Of a stretch of 37,073 bases of DNA, positions 29,798-37,073 are shown in pieces. The notes under the pieces were generated by a model. That model worked only from the letters and a program-made list of their open reading frames with translations, made no database searches and had not been told where the DNA came from. Positions within the stretch are counted from its first letter, which is position 1. Each line of letters opens with the position of its first letter. The position numbers and the translations under genes are program-made. The stretch covers positions 1 through 37,073 of the forward strand of contig CANGDT010000003.1 in assembly GCA_947452755.1 (NCBI GenBank), read 5' to 3'. This DNA comes from Actinomycetota bacterium (lineage in GTDB: Bacteria > Actinomycetota > Actinomycetes > S36-B12 > UBA5976).

Positions 29798-30984
29798 AGG
29801 TCGGAATTGTCTGTCCGTACGCATGGGATGTACCAGGTGGTGTATCCGCACATGTACATGACCTAGCAATTGCACTTCAGCGACAAGGTCACACAGTGAG
29901 CGTTCTTGCCCCGGCCAGCGATGATGCGGTCTTGCCGGAATTCGTCACGAGTACAGGAACACCTCGCGCCGTGCGATACAACGGTTCAGTTGCGCGGTTG
30001 AGTTTTGGGCCTGTGACCGCACGCAAAGTTTCAAAGTGGATCGCGGATGGCGACTTCGATGTGTTGCATGTACACGAGCCGTTGGCACCGAGCCTTTCGG
30101 TACTTGCTTGCTGGGCCGCGCGAGGCCCAATTGTGGCCACGTGGCATGCCAGCTACGAGCGCAGCCGCATGCTTTTGAGTCTTGCCAAGTTGGCGCAAAC
30201 TGCGATGGAAAAAGTGTCGGCACGAATTGCAGTGAGCGAGGCCGCCAGAACAACACTTGTCGAACATGTAGGTGGCGATGCCGTCATCATCCCTAACGGA
30301 GTCGATACGCAATCATTCGCTGGCGCCAAGGCAATGCCCGGTTGGCCTGGCGACGGCAAGTCATTGGTGTTCCTAGGGCGAGTCGATGAACCTCGTAAAG
30401 GGCTTGCAATTCTTCTCCAGGCAATGCCTCAAATCCTGAGCGCGTACCCGCAGCTTCGACTCTTAGTCGCAGGCCCCGGTGATTCAGAGGCGGCACTCGA
30501 AGACGCTCCACAACTTGTGCGTGATGCCACCACATTCCTCGGTCTTATTGACGCCGAGGAAAAGGGGAATGTTCTAGCGTCAGGTTCGATTTACGTGGCA
30601 CCAAATACCGGAGGAGAGTCTTTTGGAATTGTGTTGCTTGAAGCCATGGCCTCTGGAGTGCCAGTTGTTGCCAGTAACTTGGAAGCCTTCGAACGCGTAC
30701 TCAACTACGGTCAAGCAGGGCGCACCTTTGCGAACGAGAACCCTGACGCGCTTGCCCAAGTGATTGTCAACCTGCTGGCAGATGACAACGAACAACAACG
30801 GCTAGTCACAGCTGGGCATACCCGCGCCAAAGAGTTCGACTGGGAAAGTGTTGCCGCACGTATTGTCGATGTTTATGAATCAGTTCGAGTTCCAGGCATG
30901 CATGTTGAGCCCGATCTGGCCGGACAAATGATGGGACGTTTTGCAAAAGTCCTGCCATTTGAACTGAATCGAGATGAGTCATGA
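29794..30984 (+). CDS. pimA: GT4 glycosyltransferase, phosphatidylinositol alpha-mannosyltransferase-like
   Basis: VGIVCPYAWDVPGGVSAHVHDLAIAL, VLHVHEPLAPSLSVLA, YVAPNTGGESFGIVLLEAMASGVPVVAS. Start 29794. Confidence 0.88.
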   Translation: MKVGIVCPYAWDVPGGVSAHVHDLAIALQRQGHTVSVLAPASDDAVLPEFVTSTGTPRAVRYNGSVARLSFGPVTARKVSKWIADGDFDVLHVHEPLAPSLSVLACWAARGPIVATWHASYERSRMLLSLAKLAQTAMEKVSARIAVSEAARTTLVEHVGGDAVIIPNGVDTQSFAGAKAMPGWPGDGKSLVFLGRVDEPRKGLAILLQAMPQILSAYPQLRLLVAGPGDSEAALEDAPQLVRDATTFLGLIDAEEKGNVLASGSIYVAPNTGGESFGIVLLEAMASGVPVVASNLEAFERVLNYGQAGRTFANENPDALAQVIVNLLADDNEQQRLVTAGHTRAKEFDWESVAARIVDVYESVRVPGMHVEPDLAGQMMGRFAKVLPFELNRDES

Positions 30985-31523
30985 CTGACGACCGATGGAT
31001 CTTTGTTGCAATGCTCGTCATCGGAGTGTGGTACCTGTCGCACCAAGCAGGACGCCTCGACCGTTTACATCACCGCATAGATGTTGCGATGGTCTCACTC
31101 GATGCACTCTTGATTCGTCGAGCAGCCATCGTGGCGGAACTTGCTGCAGCAGAAACAGTTGATGTCTTAACCGCGGCACTCTTCCTAGATGCGGCACACG
31201 AAGTTCTCTCCTTCGAGGGGGAGTTCTCAAATGCACGCATCGAACTTGAGAACGACCTTTCACTCGTTGTTAGTGACGCGTTCTCAACCACGGACGATGT
31301 CGAAGCCATCAACTCAGCACCAGCCGCATCATTACTGCTCAACGAATTCGTACAAGTAGTAAAGAGAATCCAACTCAGTCGCCGGTTCTACGCCGAGGCA
31401 GTCACAGCCTGCATCAATCTGCGTCGACAAAGAGCTATACGTCTATTCCGATTAGCCGGACACGCACCAATGCCCAAGACCCTTGATTTCGATGATTCTT
31501 TGCCATTTGGCCTACGCGAATAG
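30981..31523 (+). CDS. Membrane-anchored LemA-like protein
   Basis: One N-terminal TM helix, then RLDRLHHRIDVAMVSLDALLIRRAAIVAELA and SRRFYAEAVTACINLRRQRAIRLFRLAGHAPMP; ATGA overlap with pimA-like gene. Confidence 0.6.
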   Translation: MTDDRWIFVAMLVIGVWYLSHQAGRLDRLHHRIDVAMVSLDALLIRRAAIVAELAAAETVDVLTAALFLDAAHEVLSFEGEFSNARIELENDLSLVVSDAFSTTDDVEAINSAPAASLLLNEFVQVVKRIQLSRRFYAEAVTACINLRRQRAIRLFRLAGHAPMPKTLDFDDSLPFGLRE

Positions 31524-31596
31524 CGCAAAGCCGAATAGTGACTAGACTCGTCACAGCAGTTCCGAATACCGTAAAACACACCAACAAGAGGGCCTC

Positions 31597-32496
31597 ATGT
31601 CAACTGAGTCAACAGCAGTAACAGGTACAAATCGCGTCAAGCGCGGCATGGCAGACATGCTCAAAGGCGGCGTCATCATGGACGTTGTCGACGCAACACA
31701 GGCAAAGATTGCCGAAGATGCCGGTGCGGTTGCAGTAATGGCACTAGAACGCGTCCCCGCAGACATTCGTGCGCAAGGTGGCGTTGCACGCATGTCTGAT
31801 CCAGACATGATTCAGGGAATCATCGAAGCAGTGTCCATTCCAGTTATGGCGAAGGCACGCATCGGTCACTTTGTAGAAGCTCAGGTCATCCAGAGTCTCG
31901 GTGTTGACTACATTGACGAGTCCGAAGTGTTGACGCCGGCTGACTACGCACACCACATTGACAAGTGGAACTTCACAGTTCCTTTCGTCTGTGGGGCAAC
32001 AAATCTTGGCGAAGCACTTCGTCGCATCACTGAAGGCGCTGCCATGATTCGCTCAAAAGGCGAAGCAGGAACTGGCGACGTTTCAAACGCAACAACGCAC
32101 ATGCGTGCAATCCGCGGAGAAATTCGTCGCTTGTCATCCATGTCGAAGGATGAACTTTACGTTGCCGCAAAGGAATTGCAAGCACCATACGATCTCGTGT
32201 GCGAAGTGGCTGAAAAGGGTGCACTTCCAGTCGTACTTTTCACAGCAGGCGGAATTGCCACACCAGCTGATGCTGCGATGATGATGCAACTTGGTGCAGA
32301 CGGCGTATTTGTCGGTTCAGGTATCTTCAAATCAGGCAATCCAGAAAAGCGTGCGAAGGCAGTTGTTCAGGCAACAATGCACTTCGATAATCCTGATGTG
32401 ATTGCAAACGTGTCACGCGGTCTTGGCGAAGCAATGGTCGGCATCAACGTAGCTGACATTCCTGTCCCACATCGCTTGGCTGATCGCGGCTGGTAG
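31597..32496 (+). CDS. pdxS: Pyridoxal 5'-phosphate synthase lyase subunit
   Basis: [55 protein letters not shown] and [15 protein letters not shown]. Confidence 0.98.
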   Translation: MSTESTAVTGTNRVKRGMADMLKGGVIMDVVDATQAKIAEDAGAVAVMALERVPADIRAQGGVARMSDPDMIQGIIEAVSIPVMAKARIGHFVEAQVIQSLGVDYIDESEVLTPADYAHHIDKWNFTVPFVCGATNLGEALRRITEGAAMIRSKGEAGTGDVSNATTHMRAIRGEIRRLSSMSKDELYVAAKELQAPYDLVCEVAEKGALPVVLFTAGGIATPADAAMMMQLGADGVFVGSGIFKSGNPEKRAKAVVQATMHFDNPDVIANVSRGLGEAMVGINVADIPVPHRLADRGW

Positions 32497-32498
32497 TC

Positions 32499-33104
32499 AT
32501 GACCCCAACTATTGGGGTGCTTGCTATCCAGGGTGATGTTCGCGAGCACATACTTAGTCTCGAACATTCCGGCGCCAAGGCTGTTCCAGTCAAAACGCCT
32601 GACGCTTTGTCAGGGATTCACGGTCTTGTCATTCCCGGTGGGGAATCGACGACTATGAGCATCTTGGCAGTTATCAATAATCTGCTTGAGCCTCTACGTG
32701 CACTTCGTAGTGAGATTCCAATGTACGGATCGTGTGCTGGCCTGATTATGTTGGCAGACGAGATTTTGGATGGTCGCTCGGACCAACAAACCATTGGCGG
32801 TCTCGATATCACTGCGCGCAGAAATGCCTTTGGTCGCCAAGTTGACTCTTTCGAAATTGACCTGCCGATTCCAGTTCTCGGTTCTGATCCGTTCCACGCA
32901 GTGTTCATTCGCGCACCCTTAGTGGAGCGGATTGGACCGAACGTAGAAGTCTTAGCTCACATTCCAGCCGGTTTATACGGTGACGACCAGGATCGTGTAG
33001 TTGCAGTCCAGCAGGGTAATCTTCTAGCAACGTCTTTTCATCCCGAAATTGTGGATGATTATCGTTTTCATAAGCACTTCGTAGAGATGGTGAAATCAGC
33101 ATGA
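32499..33104 (+). CDS. pdxT: Pyridoxal 5'-phosphate synthase glutaminase subunit
   Basis: [45 protein letters not shown]; directly follows pdxS. Confidence 0.97.
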   Translation: MTPTIGVLAIQGDVREHILSLEHSGAKAVPVKTPDALSGIHGLVIPGGESTTMSILAVINNLLEPLRALRSEIPMYGSCAGLIMLADEILDGRSDQQTIGGLDITARRNAFGRQVDSFEIDLPIPVLGSDPFHAVFIRAPLVERIGPNVEVLAHIPAGLYGDDQDRVVAVQQGNLLATSFHPEIVDDYRFHKHFVEMVKSA

Positions 33105-33853
33105 GTGGCCATTCCAAATGGGCAACAACTAAGCACAAAAAAGCCGTAATTGATTCTCGGCGTGGAAAGTTGTTTGCAAAACTCATAAAAAACATTGAAG
33201 TTGCGGCCCGTGTTGGCGGTGGCGATCCTGCTGCTAATCCAACTCTTTACGATGCCATCACGAAGGCAAAAAAGAGTTCTGTTCCTAACGACAACATTGA
33301 TCGTGCTGTTAAACGTGGCTCAGGTGCTGAAGCTGGAGGCGCTGACTACCAGACCATCATGTACGAAGGTTATGGTCCAAATGGCGTAGCAATCTTGATT
33401 GAGTGTTTGTCAGACAACCGCAATCGTGCCGCATCGGATGTTCGAGTCGCGGTGACTCGCAATCACGGAACGATGGCTGATCCTGGCTCGGTTTCATACT
33501 TGTTCGAACGCAAAGGTGTCGTCATAGTGTCTGAAGGAGCATCAGACGAAGACACCATCCTGGAAACAGTTCTTGATGCTGGGGCTCAAGAAGTCAATTC
33601 GCTCGGTGGTCCAACGGAAATCATCTGTGAAGCGTCCGACATCGTGGCTGTGCGCACGGCACTTCAGAACGCGGGAATTGAATACGACTCGGCAGAATCA
33701 GCCTTCATGCCGAGCATGTCCATCCCAGTGGACGTTGACACCGCACGCAAAGTCTTTGTACTGATTGAGGCACTTGAAGATGTTGATGACGTCCAGAATG
33801 TGTTCACAAACATTGACATTTCAGACGACGTCCTAGCTGAACTTGACGCATAA
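33101..33853 (+). CDS. YebC/PmpR family regulatory protein
   Basis: [65 protein letters not shown]. Confidence 0.96.
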   Translation: MSGHSKWATTKHKKAVIDSRRGKLFAKLIKNIEVAARVGGGDPAANPTLYDAITKAKKSSVPNDNIDRAVKRGSGAEAGGADYQTIMYEGYGPNGVAILIECLSDNRNRAASDVRVAVTRNHGTMADPGSVSYLFERKGVVIVSEGASDEDTILETVLDAGAQEVNSLGGPTEIICEASDIVAVRTALQNAGIEYDSAESAFMPSMSIPVDVDTARKVFVLIEALEDVDDVQNVFTNIDISDDVLAELDA

Positions 33854-33917
33854 GCGTTCAATCGCGGGCTTTTGGCCAGTTATGTATTAGGCTTTCGAAC
33901 AGATGTTCGGAGGAATT

Positions 33918-34460
33918 ATGCGCATTCTTGGAGTCGATCCAGGTTTAACCAGATGTGGTGTCGGTGTCATTGACGTTGACTCACGCCGGCAGCCGCGTTT
34001 TGTCGCTGTACATGTCTTGCGCACACCAGCAGAATCAGCTCTCGCCGAGCGCCTAGTTTCGCTCGAAGAACAGATGCAAAAACTATTTGATTTGTACCAA
34101 CCAACTGATGTCGCTTTAGAGAGAGTGTTCAGCCAGCACAATGTGCGAACGGCCATGGGCACAGCACAGGCTAGTGCCGTGGCATTGATGACAGCGTGCA
34201 AGCGTGGACTTGAGGTGCATTCGTACACACCAACTGAAGTGAAGGCCGCTGTGACTGGAACCGGTCGCGCAGATAAGGCGCAAATCACCACGATGGTTAC
34301 ACGACTTCTGAATCTCGAATCTGCGCCGAAACCAGCAGATGCCGCAGATGCTTTGGCGCTTGCACTATGCCACGCCTGGAAAGGCGCTGGTAAGTCACGA
34401 CTTGCCGCCCACATGGCATTTCCAACATCTGCCCAGTCTGTGTTAGCGAGTTCATCATGA
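33918..34460 (+). CDS. ruvC: Holliday junction resolvase RuvC
   Basis: RILGVDPGLTRCGVGVID, DVALERVFSQHNVRTAMGTAQASAV, DAADALALALCHAW. GGAGG upstream of ATG at 33918; ATG at 33903 is the alternative. Confidence 0.95.
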   Translation: MRILGVDPGLTRCGVGVIDVDSRRQPRFVAVHVLRTPAESALAERLVSLEEQMQKLFDLYQPTDVALERVFSQHNVRTAMGTAQASAVALMTACKRGLEVHSYTPTEVKAAVTGTGRADKAQITTMVTRLLNLESAPKPADAADALALALCHAWKGAGKSRLAAHMAFPTSAQSVLASSS

Positions 34461-35047
34461 TTGCTTCAATTTCAGGCACAGTGATTGATGTACGCATCGA
34501 CTCTGTGGTGATTTCAGTTGGTGGCGTTGGGATGCATATTTTTTGCGCACCCAATGACATCGCAGGGCTCAGAGTCGGCGAAGACGCTTCGCTATTTACA
34601 TCACTCATAGTGCGCGAAGAGTCGTTGACGCTCTATGGATTTGCAAACGCAGAGAGTCGTGAACTTTTTGAAATCGTGCAAAGCGTTTCTGGCTTTGGTC
34701 CCAAGCTTGCCTTCACAATCATCGCAACGTTTAAGCCAGATGATTTGCGAACAGCGATTGGTTCCGGTGACATCGCAAGGCTGACCAAAACTCCAGGAGT
34801 GGGATCCAAGGGTGCACAGAGGCTGATTCTGGAATTGAAGGACAAGATTGGTTATGCACCAGGACAGCCTCACCTTCAGGGACAGTCGAGTGAATGGGCT
34901 GACCAAGTGACGCAGGCTCTTGTTGGGCTTGGATGGAGTAACCGCGACGCAACCTCAGCCATTGATCGCTTGACTGAAGATGAAGTAGCCAACTCAGCCG
35001 ATGTTGCGTTCATTTTGCGGCGAGCTTTGCAGATTTTGGCAAACTAG
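34457..35047 (+). CDS. ruvA: Holliday junction DNA helicase RuvA
   Basis: MIASISGTVIDVRIDSVVISVGGVG N-terminus and VSGFGPKLA / TPGVGSKGAQRLILELKDK HhH motifs. Confidence 0.95.
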   Translation: MIASISGTVIDVRIDSVVISVGGVGMHIFCAPNDIAGLRVGEDASLFTSLIVREESLTLYGFANAESRELFEIVQSVSGFGPKLAFTIIATFKPDDLRTAIGSGDIARLTKTPGVGSKGAQRLILELKDKIGYAPGQPHLQGQSSEWADQVTQALVGLGWSNRDATSAIDRLTEDEVANSADVAFILRRALQILAN

Positions 35048-35056
35048 GAGAGCGAC

Positions 35057-36142
35057 ATGCAGGACTATGCCGATGACGATGTTGCCACTGACGTGTACGA
35101 AAGTACACGGGTTGTGTCGACTTCTGTGAGCTCGGAGGAACGTGCCGCTGAGGCCGCACTTCGCCCAACTTCACTTGCGGACTTTGTCGGACAGGAGCGC
35201 GTGAAAGCGCAACTCAACCTTGTCCTCAGTGCAGCTAAGCAACGCTCGGCGAGTGCCGATCATGTGTTGCTGGCAGGTCCTCCTGGGCTGGGCAAAACAA
35301 CGCTCGCCATGATCATTGCCTCTGAGGTTGGAAGTCCTTTGCGTTTGACCAGCGGTCCAACCATCCAACATGCAGGCGACCTTGCTTCAATCCTTTCCAG
35401 TCTTGTTGCTGGCGAAGTCTTGTTCATCGACGAGATTCATCGAATGTCACGGTCCGCTGAAGAAATGCTTTATTTGGCCATGGAAGATTTTCGTGTTGAT
35501 GTGATGATTGGCAAGGGTGCAGGAGCGACCTCGATACCTCTGGAATTGCCACCGTTCACACTTGTCGGCGCAACAACACGTTCGGGGCTTCTACCTGCTC
35601 CATTGCGAGATCGATTCGGCTTTACTGCCCATCTGGATTATTACGAGCCAAGTGAGTTGGAGTCGATAGTTTTACGTTCGGCTGCACAACTTGGTGTCGA
35701 CATTGACCACCAGTCGGCTGTGGAGATCTCGCGACGCTCACGCGGAACACCACGAATCGCTAACCGCCTTCTGCGACGAAGTCGTGATTACGCAGAAGTT
35801 CACCATGATGGCGTTCTGGACGTTCAACGAACTCGAGCGGCCTTGGAACTTTACGAGGTTGATGAGTTGGGCTTGGATCGCCTGGATCGCGCAGTACTGT
35901 CGGCGTTGATCGACAAGTTTGCCGGAGGTCCCGTGGGGCTATCGACTTTGGCACTATCTGTCGGCGAAGAGGCCGAAACTGTGGACACTGTGAGTGAACC
36001 TTTTCTCGTCCGAGAGGGTCTCATGGTGCGCACACCCCGTGGACGCGTGGCAACACCCGAGGCCTGGCGGGCGTTGGGGCGCGAGATTCCCACGTCCCTG
36101 AGCCAGCATTCCATTGATCAGCTGGAATTAGACCAGCCGTAA
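35057..36142 (+). CDS. ruvB: Holliday junction DNA helicase RuvB
   Basis: [78 protein letters not shown]. Confidence 0.98.
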   Translation: MQDYADDDVATDVYESTRVVSTSVSSEERAAEAALRPTSLADFVGQERVKAQLNLVLSAAKQRSASADHVLLAGPPGLGKTTLAMIIASEVGSPLRLTSGPTIQHAGDLASILSSLVAGEVLFIDEIHRMSRSAEEMLYLAMEDFRVDVMIGKGAGATSIPLELPPFTLVGATTRSGLLPAPLRDRFGFTAHLDYYEPSELESIVLRSAAQLGVDIDHQSAVEISRRSRGTPRIANRLLRRSRDYAEVHHDGVLDVQRTRAALELYEVDELGLDRLDRAVLSALIDKFAGGPVGLSTLALSVGEEAETVDTVSEPFLVREGLMVRTPRGRVATPEAWRALGREIPTSLSQHSIDQLELDQP

Positions 36143-36205
36143 CCGGTCTTGCCGTAACAGGACTAGCCGACTGAATCGGTCGTTCTATCCACTAAACTCG
36201 TGGAA

Positions 36206-36227
36206 GGCCATTTCGATGGCCCCTTTT
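36206..36227 (+). terminator. Candidate stem-loop between ruvB and secD
   Basis: GGCCAT-TTCG-ATGGCC followed by CCTTTTA; only a short T tract. Confidence 0.5.
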
Positions 36228-36252
36228 ACTGTTGACATCAGGAAGTTGATTC

Positions 36253-37073
36253 GTGGCTAAGCATTACAGACCTCGTCGGTCGTTGCTGATTCTTGGGCTA
36301 ATCCTCGCTGGATTAGCAACTTGGGCATTCCTACCTAATCGTGACCATAGCCCAAAGCTTGGCCTAGATCTTCGTGGTGGAACCCAGGTCATCCTGTCAC
36401 CACAGAGTGCCAACTCTGACGCTGTTACCAGTGATCAACTAGCGCAGACATTACGCATCATCCGTCAACGTGTTGATGGTTTCGGTGTTGCCGAGGCCGA
36501 AGTACAGGTTCAGGGCAGTGGTGCTAACACAAAGATTATTGTGACAATTCCTGGCGCCACTTCACGAACAGTTGTCGACCAGTTGAAGACAACAGCAAAG
36601 ATGAGTTTCCGACCAGTTGTGGCTGAGGATTACGGAACACCACAGCCGGACCCGTCAACATCACCATCTGCCAGCGCAAAACCAACCGCGTCACCCACGC
36701 CATCAGTTGATCCGGCTCTTCTCTTGCCACCAATCCAGAGCAAAACTTTGACAGAGCAGTACGCAAACATTTTTAAAGCTCTCGACTGCGCTACGAATAG
36801 CAGCGTTGACGGCGCAAAGCCAGACGATGAAACCCAGTACCTCATAGCCTGCGATAAGGACGGGGCATACAAGTACGTATTAGGTCCTGCGCTGCTGTCC
36901 GGAACTGACGTACAGAGCGCTTCTGCTGGGTTACCACAATCAGGTGCCGGCAATTGGCAGGTCGATCTCACGATGACAACCGCAGGTGCAAAGAAGTTTG
37001 CGGATGCGACAAAGGCTCTGTACCAACAGAAGGCTCCCACAAATCAATTTGGCATCGTTCTTGACGGTGTCGT
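36253..37073 (+). CDS. secD: Protein translocase subunit SecD, 3'-truncated by window edge
   Basis: GTG start with AGGAAG upstream; VAKHYRPRRSLLILGLILAGLATWAF (TM1), PKLGLDLRGGTQVIL, IIRQRVDGFGVAEAEVQVQG. Open to window end, hence absent from the ORF track. Confidence 0.93.
   Translation, partial: MAKHYRPRRSLLILGLILAGLATWAFLPNRDHSPKLGLDLRGGTQVILSPQSANSDAVTSDQLAQTLRIIRQRVDGFGVAEAEVQVQGSGANTKIIVTIPGATSRTVVDQLKTTAKMSFRPVVAEDYGTPQPDPSTSPSASAKPTASPTPSVDPALLLPPIQSKTLTEQYANIFKALDCATNSSVDGAKPDDETQYLIACDKDGAYKYVLGPALLSGTDVQSASAGLPQSGAGNWQVDLTMTTAGAKKFADATKALYQQKAPTNQFGIVLDGV

Noticed and set aside
33887-34414. 175-aa minus-strand ORF antisense to ruvC
   Set aside because: Antisense shadow of ruvC; no family signature, RuvC motifs on the plus strand are unambiguous.
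1-37073. CRISPR arrays, insertion sequences, prophage, toxin-antitoxin or defence islands
   Set aside because: No regularly spaced repeats, transposase/integrase motifs, terminal inverted repeats or defence-type domains seen; gene content is core metabolism and information processing.

Overview
The window is a gene-dense, mostly housekeeping stretch of an actinobacterial chromosome: about 40 protein genes, 3 tRNAs, and no mobile element, prophage or CRISPR array that I can see. Order: 5'-truncated topoisomerase subunit B (parE-like), beta-carbonic anhydrase, FAD/NAD(P) reductase, parC/gyrA-like, sepH, inositol monophosphatase, gamma-carbonic anhydrase, DUF4193, DUF3093, thioesterase, dut, DUF3710, DUF3159, TRAM-type RNA methyltransferase, acnA, small hypothetical, dxs, rnd, DUF3000, EamA transporter, msrB, RibD-C reductase, zapE-like ATPase, tRNA Val/Cys/Gly, pabB, pabC, thrS, HIT, a degenerate EF-G-like ORF, pgsA, acyltransferase, pimA-like, LemA-like membrane protein, pdxS, pdxT, yebC, ruvC, ruvA, ruvB, and a 3'-truncated secD. 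The best candidate for something unusual is the minus-strand ORF 27255..28202. It looks like the G-domain region of an actinobacterial EF-G2-type GTPase, but it has lost the P-loop, DTPGH and NKxD motifs and domains II-V. Other second-look items are recurrent -10-like hexamers 6-9 nt upstream of start codons (probable leaderless transcripts), small palindromes in two divergent promoters, and abutting or overlapping convergent gene ends. I found no clear new multi-gene system. All assignments come from reading motifs and translations, with no database search.
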